A stretch of DNA of 64,000 nucleotides from Ziziphus jujuba (GCF_031755915.1 NC_083385.1:18869001-18933000), one strand, 5' to 3'; shown: positions 23,708 through 35,910, numbered from the stretch's first letter. The notes: generated by a model from the sequence alone, not told the origin. Program-made: numbers and translations.

Positions 23708-25221
23708 ATCTCAGCTATAAAACAGCGAACAAAGAGAATACATTACATTACGAGAACTATGCAAATGCTATCTTCCCAGCCCCCTCAATCATATCAAAAT
23801 ACATAACATCGCTAGAGCTCTCATAGCACAAAGGATACCCACACATGGGCCAGGGATAGTCAACCAAATCATCACAATTAAATGCCTTAAACTAAGTGAC
23901 TGACAAAGTAACTTAGAATCTACGAATCATGGTATTCAATCAACTTCTACCGCTAATTCAAGCATCCTACAGAATAGCCTAATCATCCATATGGATTTAG
24001 TTCATAAGAGGGAGAGAATAAGTTACATTAGCAATTTCATGAAATAGGCTCGCTAAGTTTTACAACAAGTATATATTTATCATCCTATCCACTATGCCAA
24101 CTCCAAGTTGACATCCATAAATTAAATAAATTAAATTTCACTATAAATGAGTACATAAAATTACATTACTATATCTACTTCTATTACATTGACAATTTCA
24201 TAATATGGATAAATTAAGTCTCACAATAGGTGAGTACTTAAAATTCCACACCACTATGCCAACAAGTCACTAAGTATCATGACAATTCATGGTTTGGACA
24301 TACTAAATCTTGCGACAGTGCCAATCTGCAACATGATGTAAAATATAGTACAAAATTTTTCAATGGCCAATTTAATTGAAAAATATTTAATTTAGTCATT
24401 GGGCTTTTTTTTAATCAAATAAATTGAGGAATTGAAAATGGAGTAAAATTTTCAATAAATAAATAAAACCATATATAAATTTAATAATAAAATAAGAAAG
24501 TTTCTTTTTTTTGAAAAGGCCACTGAAGAGTCAGCAAACGACACATCATGCTGACGGTAGCGTACTGACCTCAGCAATGGAACCAAACAATATGCAACAA
24601 ATGTCTTCTTCCTTAGCCATCTAGGTCGGCTCGAATTACATATGAATGGGCCGCGAACCCGTTATCTGACCTGCCTGATTCTCACACATCTGGCATTTGT
24701 TTCTAACAATATTTACGTCGTCCAATTCATCTAGACGTCAGTGACAAGATTCCAGTGTCAAACTGGTAGAAAATAGCCTGCAAGCTGATGCCCAAAACCC
24801 ACGTTTAATTCGTGATAGATCTGGTTATCTAATGAACTTTTCTCATGGTTTTAGCTACCGTTTCCAATGATTCCAATGGCAGAAGATCCATCTCGATTTG
24901 GGTAAGAAAACCTACAAAATAATGGGGCTAATTTCTATCGATAATCAGCATCTAATCAAGATGGTTTTCCATGAAGGTTTTACGATTTTAAAAGAATTTC
25001 AAAAACTTAGTTTTTTTTTTATTAATTCACTGTGCTAAAGTCAAATCATAAAATAAAACCTTATATGTCATGCAAAAACACAAATAGAGATCATAAAATA
25101 CCAACATGACTTAATAGATCATAAACAACGACCATAATAAATTGTGGTTCTTATAAATCATAGACCATAAAAACTCATATATCATAAGGTAGATCATGAA
25201 AAATAGTTAAACATGCGAAAA
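23708..25221 (-). other. Leader of element K
   Basis: Corresponds to the J leader (50,040-51,600): the shared GGCCAGGGATAGTCAACCAAATC block, the repeated ACTATGCCAAC blocks, and a GC-richer island at about 24,520-24,760 containing relics of the TGACGTCAGC repeats seen in J. No coding frame. Confidence 0.65.
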
Positions 25222-25233
25222 GTTGTGATACCA
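25222..25233 (-). promoter_or_regulatory. Primer-binding site of element K (degenerate iMet)
   Basis: On the minus strand TGGTATCACAAC lies two bases after the LTR end and resembles the initiator Met-tRNA complement TGGTATCAGAGC with two changes. It shows that 25,236-25,788 is the 5' LTR. Confidence 0.7.
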
Positions 25234-25235
25234 AT

Positions 25236-25525
25236 TGCTAGTGCTATTATAACATAAACAATTCCACATGTATAAATTGTTGTACTTTAAACCCAAGATC
25301 TGTATACATGCATATGCTATAATTGATGTACTAACCTTTAAGTGTAGTTCTTAATCAAATCCTTGAAATCTACCAGCAAAACAGAGCATAAGAGTAAAGT
25401 CTAATGGACACATTCCTCTATGACCTTTCTCCCTCAAATTTACACCAAATAGGCTCCACAGATGCCTCAAAACCCTAATCTCAATGTTATATATATCGTA
25501 TTTATATACACAAAATAATTAATAA

Positions 25526-25560
<35 letters not shown>

Positions 25561-25788
25561 GATAATATAATATATAATGAATAATAATATAATAAAATAG
25601 GGAATAAATCAATTGTGCTTTAGAAAGAACAGGTCCTTCAGTCCAATGGAGCAACTGAAGTACTACAAAGAGTGAGTGTCCAGGGCTCTACTGAAAAGGT
25701 CAATAAACAAGCTAGTCCCATTACTATAATAAACAAACCCTGTAAGTGAGTTACATAATTATGACTAGTTCACACAAAATATCTACCA
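25236..25788 (-). repeat. 5' LTR of element K
   Basis: On the plus strand it runs from TGCTAGTGCTAT to ATATCTACCA. It shares with J LTRs the ACACATTCCT/ACCCTAATCTC blocks and the TAAGTGAGTTACATAATTATG end. An (AAT)n microsatellite at about 25,528-25,560 expands it compared with the 512-bp J LTR. Confidence 0.75.
25528..25560. repeat. (AAT)n microsatellite in the K 5' LTR
   Basis: A run of about eleven uninterrupted AAT units. The 3' LTR has only a short version near 19,083-19,098, so the expansion happened after insertion. Confidence 0.9.
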
Positions 25789-28517
25789 TTTGGGCCATTT
25801 TTGTTTTTGGCCTTTGGGCTAGTTTAAATTTTTTAATCTTTAGGTTTATATTGTTAATGTAGCTTATTTGTTTTTGTATCATGAACCAGCTTATAGCTCT
25901 TTTAATATTACTTTGGGCCAGCTTTTCAAGTTTATTTTTGGGTCTATTTAAGTAGCCAATTTAAGTTAAACTTATAGAAAGTGAGATCTTTCATGTTAGC
26001 ATCTTATTTCTTTTGCTTTTTGTGTCTATTCTTTGATTGAATAATTTTGGGCTTCATTTGCTTTAGCCAAAAAACATATACATGTTTTATTTTGTTTTAA
26101 TTTTTGTTTTAGTTTTAGTTTTAGTTTTATTTTTGTTTGTCTTTTATTTTTATATGTCAATGCTTGATAATTATGTTTTATTGCTATATATTTTGGGTAT
26201 TATTTTTACCTTCAGCTGACCTTTTTTAACCCCACTCTAGTTTGTTTTAGGTTGTCACTATCTTAGGCTTGTCTTAGATTTTCCTATGTTTTCTATTTTA
26301 ATCATATTTAATGGATAAGAGAAAAATCGTTTTTCTCCATTTCTGGAGCCTTTCCCTCTCAAGATCATCCTCATAAATCTACCATTCCTCCTCATTTTCA
26401 TTCTAGTGTATATATCAAGATCGTCTATCTTATTTTACACATCTTTCTTTATGTATTGAGTTCCAGTTTGTCCTAGATGATCTTCCTTTCCCATTCCATC
26501 AACTTATTAGGACTTATATCTACTATTTATGAGATACTTATTCTTCCCTATTTTCTATGAGGTGGTTAGGGCTTTCTATGTCAGCCTTCCTTCTATTGGT
26601 ATTCCGGACCTATGTGAGTCCAAATTTTGGGTCATTCCTATCCTTTTTCTTTTTCCTAAATTTGGTCTTTCTTTGATTTTCCATTTCTATAGGCATCTTC
26701 TCCACCTAAGCAAGGGTGTGTGCTCCTCATGATTCATTTCTTATTTGTCACATTCTCATTGGTGATTGGATGTACAATTTAGACTCCCTGATACTTGCTT
26801 CTTTAGTGATGAGTTGCTTAAGCCAATAGGGTCTTTAACCTCTTTGTCTACCAAACTTTGATCCAAAGAACACAAAGTATATTACAGCTAAGCTAGCTAA
26901 TAGTATGTTACCATCACTAATGATGAGGCTCGCCAAGTGGAAGCACTTTTACAATCTTCTTTTACATGATTAGAACTCAAAATGGGAAAGAACCTAGAAA
27001 TCAATTCAACTATTGGAGAGCACGAGGTCACCAATAACAACTCCAAGCACGAATATTGAAGGCATGTAGGAAGCAACTCCAAAACAACAACTTGCAACCA
27101 TTCATACTGTTTGTGTTCATGCATAAGGAAAGTCAAACTTTGATATCATCAACAACAAACAGATGAGAAAAATCAACCAAAAACTCATTAGACATTAGTT
27201 CCCAAAAACCCCTATAGATCTCCACAATTGTTCCATAGTTCAATCTAAATCTAGAAGTATCATCATCAAAAGATTGGGAATGGTAGAAAGATTCGGAAAT
27301 AGAATCAACAAAACTAAGAGATGATCAACTAGATATGAACGAGAATTGGGTACAGAATAGAGAGAAAGATCATCAAGAATTTGAAGTGCTGCTGAAACTT
27401 AACGAAAATTTGGCTCACAAAATTCATAATTAGAATGTGACTAGCAAAAAGAAAGGTAGAAGGGATTCTCATCTAGAAGAGAACGTAGATTGGGAAGAAG
27501 GAAAAGGAAATGTAGAAAAGGAGAAGACTTTAGAAATTTGATGCAATAAGAAATTAAGAGCTTGAGAAAAGAAGAAAGTCAACCTGACGATGCTTGGCTC
27601 TCCAATTTGGTATAGACACTTAAAGAAGCATATACAATAGTATTACAACACTGTGTTTCAAGTTATTATATCCAAGGAAAAAAATGTTACCATAATGTGC
27701 AAGATGTTTTACACAAGTCTCAAAGATTCAACCATGACATGGTTTTACAATTTGGAAGTTGGTTCTATAAATTCTTTCGAAAAGTTGATAAAGGAATTCA
27801 AGGCATAATTTAATTCAAGAATTAAAGCTTGGAAGGAGTCCAACTCTCTGTTCAATATCAAGCAAAAGAAAGAAAAAATGCTTAAAAGCTTTGGTCATAT
27901 ATTTAACAAAGAAAAGATCAAAATATTGAGTTGCAACAAATCGGTGGTAGTGGAGGCTTTCAAAAAAGGGATTGCTCAAAAAACACCATTATACAATTCT
28001 CTCATAAAGAATACTCTAGCAACCATGATTGAAATACTATAAAAAGCTCACCAGTTTATCAAGTTGGAGCAGGACAAATGGGAGAACCAAAAAAAAAAAA
28101 AAAAAAGATAAAAGATAAAAGAAAGTATAAGAGATACTATGGCAATAGGATCGATAGATTAGCAACACAGAGAAAGAAAAAAAATCAATCCCAGGCTATT
28201 AGCCTCAGGGCTATTAGTAGTTTCAGGCTCAGTAATACCAGCAACAGATGGAACGACCACCACTCAATCAGCTTCAACATATTTCTTAACCAAACAAGAA
28301 TGGAAGCTCTTATGATGTAATATGGTAAAATATCTAAGAGATAATGAGTTTGTAATATGACTGAAAAGAATGTTTACTGATAAAAAATTTAGGAAATACC
28401 AAATCTTGTGCATTCCACAACGATTATATTCATCTTATGGAGAATGCCAATGGTTAAAATGGAAATTGAATACTTGATCAAGAAAGGATATTTTAGATAA
28501 TAAATGTTCATAGAAAG
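25789..28517 (+). mobile_element. 5' part of Tat-like Ty3 element D (leader and gag)
   Basis: The gag identification is firm from about 27,690. KMFYTSLKDSTMTWFYNLEVGSI, SFEKLIKEFKA, NSLFNIKQKKEKMLKSF, FNKEKIKILSC and EAFKKGI form the Tat-lineage capsid signature. CAFHNDYIHLMENA near 28,407 is a relic of the CxFHxDHGHTTEEC zinc-binding motif. Upstream, 25,789-26,330 has T-rich leader/LTR character and 26,330-27,600 is broken sequence without a domain I can name; assigning it to D is positional. The element is split by B at 28,518 and resumes at 44,301 on the other side of B. Confidence 0.75.
27600..28517 (+). pseudogene. gag of Tat-like element D
   Basis: Retrotrans_gag domain from about 27,690 to 28,070, with the conserved W of TMTWFYNL and the (F)KKGI end, a Lys-rich linker from 28,078 (a run of Lys codons from an A-tract) and a degraded zinc-binding motif at 28,407-28,450. 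In-frame stops interrupt FKA/FNSR and EIL/KAHQ. Comparison with Tat elements is by motif only. The remainder of gag-pol lies at 44,301-45,615. Confidence 0.75.
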
Positions 28518-29645
28518 CGATACGAATCTAGGTCGACTTACTCCTGAACCTGTATTATATTAGCTTGGATCGTAATTAAGTTCAAGTTCTAATGGTCATC
28601 CTGACCCCTAATTAACTTTTGATTAGAAACCTTTGTATATAATGACAACGCCATAATAGATGATATATTTCCTAATGATAAGTCAAACTAAAACACTCAA
28701 TCTCTATTCGATGTTTTAGGAGTTCAAAGTGAACAAAGAGAATTCTTTCTCACAATAATTTTTGAATCAATAATGTAAGCTGCCTTTTATTGAAAAATAA
28801 ACCCTTAAATAGGCTAAAGTCATAAAAGAAATAAACCCCAAACTACTAGGTAAAAACCAGCCTATGAAGTTAGAATGATGATGTAGTCAAAATTCACTTA
28901 ACTTTACTAATCTAATTTGTATTAATTAATTCCTTAATTTTGAAATAGGAATTAATTAATTTACAATCAAAATAATAAAATATCAACATTCCTAAATTAA
29001 TTTTTCCAGAAACTAATTAAATAAAAAAAATAAAAGACTATTTCCTAAAATAAAAGTCAAATTTCAGATTTGGAAAGTAATTGACTAGTTTTCCAAATAA
29101 GCTGTCTTTGTCCAATCACAAACTAATTTAGACTCCAAATCAGATCCAATATACCATGTAGGATACCAGATAGGATTAAAACTTGTTTCCATACATTACC
29201 ATGGATTGGAATAAGCAAATGTTGAAATGCAAGAAAGGTCCTTCCCAGCGCCAAAACAACTTAATTTGACCATGTTGCACTTTATGCACCTTTGGTCATG
29301 CTTGAACACCCTTGCTACTATCTTTGTTTGATTTCATGGCCTCTTGGTAAGCTTAATCATGTTCATAAGCTAAAAAACCCATCCTTGCTGCCTGGAGTCC
29401 ATAGATGCACCAAAGGAGCTTCTCGGGTCCATTTCTACCTTCACAACTTGGATGCTCGATACAGACTTAGAATCTTCGGGTATAACCATGCCTTTTTAAG
29501 ATTTAATCACACATTGTAAATGAAGCTAACCATATTATCCTCAAAACTCTTAACTTGTGCCTTAGTAATTTGACCCGTCTTCAATTGCACAGGATCAGTA
29601 CCCAAGCGGGTTGTAGGTTTTACAAATGTAGACAGAGTCTCATTA
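28518..29645 (-). repeat. 3' LTR of element B
   Basis: On the plus strand it runs from CGATACGAATCTAGG to GAGTCTCATTA, 1,128 bp. It shares with the B 5' LTR a subfamily-specific block (AAAGGTCCTTCC...CCAAAACAACTTAAT, about 29,233-29,265) absent from A. The U3 start codes for the polyprotein end on the minus strand (29,540-29,640). Confidence 0.9.
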
Positions 29646-30670
29646 TTCCCTTCCTCTAGAAAGTGATTTATCCTAAAATCAAAGTCATCACCTGTAGAAA
29701 GAGGAGATATTCAGGAAACCTTTCTTTTCTTAAGTGCAACCAAACCCAATCTCTCAGTTCAAACACAACCTTAATCTAGCCTTGATTAGCAACTTTTGCA
29801 TATTGCTGAGTCCGCCTTTCTATGTTTACTTTAGGCTTCTCATGAATCTGCTTAACAAATTCAACTTTTTATTTTCCATCTATATTAGCACATTCACTTA
29901 AATGCAAAGTTAATAAATCTAACAGAGTTAAAGGATTAAAACCATAAACAATTTTAAATGGAGAATATTTAGTAGCTAAATGTATGGTTCTATTATAAGC
30001 AAACTCCACATGCGGCAAACATTCCTAACAAGTTCTTAAATTTCTGGTAATTAATGCTCTGAACAATGCAGACAAAGTTTTATTTACTACTTTAGTTTGA
30101 TCATCAGTTTATGGATGACAAGTAGTAGAAAATAAAAGTTTAGTGCCTAATTTAGCCCACAATATTTTCAAAAAATAGCTTAAAAACTCAGCACATCAGA
30201 AACAATTATCCTAAGCATACCATGAAGTCTTACCACTTCCTTAAAGAACAAGTTAGCTACATAGGATGCATCATCAGTTTTGTTACATGCAATAAAATGT
30301 GCCATCTTAGAAAACCTATCAACAACCACAAAAATTGAGTCTTTACCCGTCCTAGACCTAGGTAAACTAAGTACAAAATCTATAGACAAATCAACCCACG
30401 GATGAGAAGGAATTGGTAATGGCATGCACAAGCCATGAAGTTTTAGCTTGGATTTACACTTTCTGCTCATGAGACACTTCTCCCACATCCTCTCTACATT
30501 TTTCCTCATGTATGGCCAAAAGAAATGTTCTTGCAATATTGACAAAGGTTTTACAATAGCCAAGTGTCCCATTAAACCCCCCACCATGACCTTGCTAACA
30601 AGTAATTCCTTAATGCTACAATTAGGTATACAAAGTTGACTTTCCTAAAACAAATACCCCTCAAAAATAT
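29646..30670 (-). pseudogene. Integrase of element B
   Basis: The open frame ending at 30,180 carries [25 protein letters not shown] (zinc-binding His region), [15 protein letters not shown] (Cys ligands; CxxC reads CLMSRKC here), [22 protein letters not shown] with the first catalytic Asp, [27 protein letters not shown], and [10 protein letters not shown] with the second Asp. After a break, ICHPxTDDQTKVVNKT near 30,060-30,115 would hold the catalytic Glu but reads Lys in the frame I can follow. The C-terminal part continues to 29,650, where the LTR begins. Stops make it non-functional. Confidence 0.82.
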
Positions 30671-30789
30671 AGAATTTATTATAATCATGTTTAGCACAAT
30701 TTCTATATATTTCACGAAAGTTACTATCATACTCATAAATTTATTTTAATTGTTCAAAACCAAGTAATCTAGCATCTAAGGTTGAAAAC

Positions 30790-31330
30790 AAAATATACCT
30801 TCAGGATAAAGCATCGGGTACCACATTTTTATTATCTTTCTTGTAGCGAATGACATAAAGAAAAGTCTCGATGAACTCAATCCACCTTCCATGCCTTCGG
30901 TTAAGCTTTCCTTGGCCTTTGATGTGCTTCAAAGATTCATGATCCATGTGAATCACAAATTCCTTCAGCATCAAGTAATGTTGCCATGTCTCCAAAGCTC
31001 AAACCAAAGCATACATGTCTTGGTCATAGGTTGGATAATTCAATGTCACTCCATTTAACCTCTCACTAAAGTATGCTATAGATCTTCTTTCTTGCATCAA
31101 CACTGCTCCAATACCTATACCAGAAGCATCACATTCAATTTCAAAAGTTTTAGAAAAATTTGGTAACACCAATAAAGGAGCATTAGTTAATTTTTCTCTT
31201 AACAAATTTAAAGACTTCTCTTGTACTTCTCTCCATTGGAATCCTATGTTCTTCTTGACAATTTTGGTCAAAGGTGCTATAATGGTGCTAAAATATTTGA
31301 CAAATCTCCTGTAAAAGCTAGCCAAATCAT
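30790..31330 (-). pseudogene. RNase H of element B
   Basis: Two adjoining open stretches read [56 protein letters not shown] (a well-preserved RNase H first strand with the DASG motif), [24 protein letters not shown], then [27 protein letters not shown] and [18 protein letters not shown]. One stop at about 30,997 separates them. This is the best-preserved RNase H in the window. Confidence 0.85.
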
Positions 31331-32200
31331 AAAAACTCCTTACCTAGGTAATGGTTGTAGGTTCCGGCCACTCTTGGCTTTGACCATGGATTGGTCAACT
31401 TTAACCCCTATAGTGCTTACAACAAATCTTAGAAATACAAGCTCATTTTGGCAAAAATCACATTTTTTAATGTTAGCAAACAATCTATCCTCCTAAGTAC
31501 TTGTAAAACTAACCTAAGGTGTCCTACATGATCATCTAAATTCCTACTATGTACAAGAATACCATCAATGTAAACAACCACAAATTTTCCAATGAATTGA
31601 CGCATGACATGGTTGATTAGTCTCATAAAAGTGCTAGGTGCATTAGTTAAACCAAAAGGCATTACTAACTACTCATACAAATCATACTTAGTCTTAAATA
31701 TGGTTTTTCCCACTCATCTCCCTCTTTCATTCTTATTTGATGATATCCACTGCTGAGGTCAATTTTTGAAAATATGCATTCTCCATGTAATTCACAAGCA
31801 TATCATCTAATCTAGGAATAGGATGCCTATACTTAATAATTATATTGTTAATATCCCTACAATCTACGCGCATACGCCATGAACCATCTTTCTTAGGTAC
31901 TAATAACACTGGTACGGCACATAGACTCATGCTTTCTCTAGTATATCATTTTTCAAACAATTCATTTACCTAGCTTTGTAGTTCCTTTATCTCCACAGAA
32001 TTACTTCTATATGCAGGTTTATTAGGAATTGAGGTTCTAGGAATAAAATCTATTTGATGTTCAGTCCCTTGAATAGGTGGTAAACCACTCGAAATCTCCT
32101 CCGAAAAGACATTATTAAATCATTACAAAAGAGAAGATATAGAACTTGGTAATACAAGCTCTTCAGGGTTAGCTAGATGGTTTAAATAAGCATCTTTATA
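31330..32200 (-). pseudogene. Reverse transcriptase of element B
   Basis: Reads [34 protein letters not shown], then a break and [44 protein letters not shown]. The catalytic box is YIDG (31,561-31,572), with the second Asp changed to Gly, which would abolish polymerase activity. Frameshifts occur near 31,735 and 31,500. The linker between protease and RT (32,227-32,493) is open and very rich in Lys/Glu, as in E and A, and is real polyprotein rather than a separate gene. Confidence 0.85.
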
Positions 32201-32599
32201 AATCTTGACAAGCATAGGTTTATCACTCAAAAATGCCTTTTTAACCTCACCTTGTCTAAGATAAAAAAAAAAAAATTATTTTTCTTCTCTTTCCTCTCTT
32301 TCTCACTCTCGAGTTTCTCTTTCTCTTTATCACTCTCGGTTTTCTCTTTCTTTTTTTTCTCACTCTTGAGTTTAGAAAACTTACCTTGGTGGTGTAGCTC
32401 AGCCTTGCTCTCTTGAATAATAGTTGAAGTTGTGGGTGGCGTGCTTGATTCCTCCCTTTGCCGTTTGGCATCCCTCCTTTGTTGCATTTGCAATTTATCT
32501 CTAAATACTTCTTTTGGTGCTAACGGCTCAAGCTTAATTTTTTTACCTTTAAATTGAAATACAATGGCATTTTCTCAACCATAATGTATGGTATCCTTA

Positions 32600-32988
32600 T
32601 CAAATTTTCATGGTCTTCCCAACAAAATATGCCCAGCATGCATAGTTACAACATCATACAAAACCACATCCACATAATTATCAACACTAAACTTTACCTT
32701 GATTTGTTTATTTACCTTCATCTTTCCACTATCATTAGACCATTGAAGTCTATATGGTTCGGGATGTTTGATTGTTGTTAAACCTAATTTCTCTACCATA
32801 AAATTACTAATAATGTTGGCACAACTTCCACTATCAATAATCATACTACAAATATTACCATGAATGTCACAGCTAGTATGGAAGAAGTTTTCCCTTTGCA
32901 TTTGATTTTTATCCTTGCACATGGTCAATACTCTTCTTGCCACCAAACTAAGTTTAGCCCTTAGAGATTTTTGGGCCTCGAGTTCACC
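32600..32988 (-). pseudogene. Protease of element B
   Basis: Aspartic protease with NICSMIIDSGSCANIISN (active-site DSG), VEKLGLTTIKHPEPYRLQW and GHILLGRP. It is open for 113 codons. Upstream, QGELEAQKSLRAKLSLVARRVLTMCKD runs up to the point where element A was inserted (TTGTT at 32,989). The matching upstream half lies beyond A at 39,468. Confidence 0.88.
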
Positions 32989-32993
32989 TTGTT

Positions 32994-34124
32994 TGATATG
33001 AACCTAGGTCGATTCGTGCCTAAACCTGTATTATATAAGCCCAGATCTCAATTAAGTTTAAGTTCTTATGGGAAAACCTTAACCCCTAACCAACCCGTGA
33101 TTAGAAATCTTGGTATAATGAAGACGCCATAATAGGTTATGGAAGCCCTATTGATAAGTCAAAACTAAAACACTCACTCTCTAATTGTGTTTTAGGTGTT
33201 CAAAGAGAACTAAGAGAATTCTATCTCACAATTAATTTTTTGAATAATATTGTAGGCTGATTTCTCATTGAAAATAAGTCTTTAAATACGCTTTGAATGA
33301 ACAAAATAAAATCCTAAAAGGATTATGAAATTTAAGCCAACATAGAATCAAATTAGGAAATTACCTAATTTCACGCCCTTTCCTAATCTAATTTGTATTA
33401 ATTAATTCCTTAATTTTGAAAAAGGAATTAACTAAGTTACAATCACAATAATAAAATTATAACTTTCCTAAAGTAATTTTTCCAAAAAATAAATAAATAA
33501 AACCAAAAAAAAATATAGTTTCATAAAACAAAAAGTCAAACTCAAATTAGGAAACTAGTTGACTAGCTTGACTAGTAAGCTAACTTTGACCAATTTCCAT
33601 CTTGTAAAGGCTCTAAATCAGATCCAATGTGCCATGTAGGATGCCAAATAGGATTAATTATGATTCCCATATGTAGCCTTTGATTGGAACAAAGAGAAAT
33701 TACCAAACCAACAAAATATAGTAAAGCCAGCAACAAACATAGCAATTTCGGCCAAAAACACCTTCTAAACGCAAATGTCCTGTTTGATTGCTTTTGCTTC
33801 TACTTTAACTTGTTTCCACGACCTTTTAATGATATCAATTGAATTCAAGAAATGTTAAACCCATTCCTTCTTGCCCGGAGTCCATAAATGCACGACAATA
33901 GCTAACGGGGTCCATATCGGCCTCCATCACTTAGATGCTTAAAACAGGCTTTGAATCTTCAGGTATTGACAAGTCCTTTTGAGAATTGATAAATCCTTAT
34001 ATAATTAAATAGGTTGTCCTTAAATTTTTTGGCTTGAGCCCTAGTGATTGGCCCGGTCTTCAACTATATAAGATCTGCACCCCAGCGGGTTGTCGGTTGA
34101 ATGGGTACGGGTGGGTTCTCATCA
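32994..34124 (-). repeat. 3' LTR of element A
   Basis: 1,131 bp with intact TG...CA ends. U3 begins with the coding end of the polyprotein (minus strand, NPPVPIQPTTRWG-type then a PITRAQAKKF-like stretch, 34,020-34,120). Confidence 0.95.
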
Positions 34125-34136
34125 TTCCCCTCCTCT
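34125..34136 (-). promoter_or_regulatory. Polypurine tract of element A
   Basis: AGAGGAGGGGAA on the minus strand abuts the TG of the 3' LTR. It is the plus-strand primer and the clearest polypurine tract of the family here. Confidence 0.85.
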
Positions 34137-35240
34137 TAAAAAGGATTTGACCTCAAATCAAAATTATCACCTGCAGCAAAAGGAGATAAGTCAGCAACAT
34201 TAAATATAGCACTAATATTGTACTCACCTGGTAAGTCAAGTTGGTAAGCATTACTCACCTGGTAAGTCAAGTTGGTAAGCATTCTCATTAATCCTTTCCA
34301 AAACTTGAAAAAGACCATCCTATTGTGGAATAAGCTTTGACCTTCATTGTTTTGGAAACCTCTCCTTTCTTAGATGCAATCAAACCAAATCTCTTAGGTC
34401 AAACACTATCACAAAAAATCCTATAAATACAATCTTATCTTGGTAAAAATCACACTTTTTGAAGTTAGCATACAATCTTTCTTTCCTAATTAATCCTAAA
34501 ACTAACCTAAGATGTTCTACATGCTTATCTAAATGGCTACTATATACAAGAATATCATCAAAATAAACAACCATAAATTTTCTATTGAATGGGCGCATAA
34601 CATCGTTCATTAATCTCATGAAAGTGCTAGATGCATTAGTTAGACCAAATGGCATTACTAACCACTCATACAAACTATATTCAATTTTAAATGTGGTTTT
34701 CCATTCATCACCCTCTTTCATCCTAATTTGATGATACTCACTCCTAAGGTCAATTTTAGTAAACATGCATGCACCATGTAACTCATCTAACATATCATCT
34801 AACCTAAGAATTGGATGCCTATATTTTAATGGTTATGTTATTAATAGCCCTACAATCTACACATATGCACCATGAACCATGTTTCTTAGGTACTAACAAA
34901 ATAGGATCAGCACACGAACTCATGCTCACAAATATAACCTTTGTCAAGTAGCTCACTTACCTACCTTTATAGCTCCTTTGTCTCATCGAAATTACTCCTA
35001 TATGCAGGCCTATTAGGAATCGCAGCTTCCGGCATAAAACTAATTTGATGTTTAATCCCTCGAATAAATGGTAAACCATTAGGAATTTCCTCCGGAAAGA
35101 CATCTTCAAAATCTTATAAAAAAAAAAAAAGATAAAACTTGGCAATTCAAGTTCTTCAGGGTTAGCTTGATCATTTAAATATACATCTTTATAAATCATG
35201 ATCAGCAAGGGCTTATCACTCAAAAATTCCTTTTTAATTT
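34137..35240 (-). pseudogene. RT of element A fused to the integrase C-terminus
   Basis: RT motifs: [60 protein letters not shown] (intact YFDD at 34,554-34,565), [15 protein letters not shown]. Immediately afterwards (about 34,425) the frame reads VFDLRDLV, the relic of VFEPGDWVWLH from the integrase C-terminal barrel. It then continues through a short frame with AYQLDLPGEYNISAIFNVADLSPF (34,136-34,318), where a short segment (TYQVSNAYQLDLPGEY) is partly duplicated. About 1.6 kb that should encode the RT thumb, RNase H and the integrase core is missing relative to E and B. It cannot complete its own cycle. Confidence 0.9.
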
Positions 35241-35476
35241 CCCTAAAACTAAGATAAAAAATTTTATTTTTCTTCTCTTTGCTTCTTTTTCTTTTTCTCT
35301 CATGGATTCCTTGAATTTAATCTCACTCTCGGCTTTTCTTGAATTTTGCTCACTTTTGGCTTTGTCTTTGTTTTTCCCCTCACCATTGAGTTTAGAAAAC
35401 TTACCTGGTTGGTCATGCTTGGCCTTGACCCCTTAGATAGATGGTGAAGTCGTGGGTGCCATACTTAACCTCTCCT

Positions 35477-35910
35477 TCAGCTTTTCGGCCTCCCTCTTTT
35501 GTTGTATTTGAAGTTGGTCCTAAATACCTCTTTGAGAGTCAATGGTTTTAGCTTGACCTTTTTACCTTTAAATCTAAAAACAATTGCATTCTTTCGACCA
35601 TAATATATAATATCTTTTTCAAATTGACATGGTGTACATAATAAAATATGTCTGGCATGCATAGGCACAATATCACACAATACAATATCCACATATTTAT
35701 CAATGCTGAATTTTACTTTGCCTTGTTTGTTTACTTTCATTTCAGCACTATCATTAAGCCATTGTAATCTATATGGTTTTGGATGTTTAATTGTTACTAA
35801 GCTTAATTCATCAACTACCACATTACTAATTACATTAGCACAACTTCCACTATCAATTATCATACTACAAACCTGACCTTGGATTTCACATCGAGTGTGG
35901 AAGATGTTCT
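35477..35910 (-). pseudogene. Protease of element A
   Basis: MIIDSGSCANVISNVVVDELSL with the DSG active site, PKPYRLQWLNDSAEMKVNKQ, VDIVLCDIVPMHARHILL and a following linker LKPLTLKEVFRTN. The His-Ile-Leu-Leu end is followed by CTPCQFEKD where relatives have GRPW, so the last strand is altered. A stop just upstream separates it from gag. Lys/Glu-rich linker sequence continues to about 35,240. Confidence 0.85.

Larger units (their letters stand above)
18815..25788 (-). mobile_element. Old Ty1/copia element K (same family as J)
   Basis: A minus-strand element whose LTRs and leader match J. From the 5' end it has LTR 25,236-25,788, primer site 25,222-25,233, a long leader, decayed gag/integrase/RT remnants (about 20,150-22,150) and 3' LTR 18,815-19,291. 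A foreign 1.2-kb element lies at 22,493-23,707. Its LTRs are strongly diverged from each other and from J, so K is much older. The left LTR appears truncated, so a target duplication cannot be tested. The right edge directly abuts sequence that I assign to the start of element D. Confidence 0.75.

Noticed and set aside
26529..26732. 67-codon frame with a hydrophobic composition as a membrane protein
   Set aside because: No start context, no signature, and it lies in decayed sequence ahead of D gag; VVRAFYVSL vaguely resembles a transposon-associated motif but is too short to call.
28078..28320. Lys-rich 80-codon frame as a basic nuclear protein
   Set aside because: The Lys run comes from an A-tract inside the gag linker of element D; flanking sequence is Tat gag.
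32227..32493. Highly charged 88-codon frame as an independent gene
   Set aside because: It corresponds to the protease-RT linker that E and A also carry and lies in sequence with B protease and RT.
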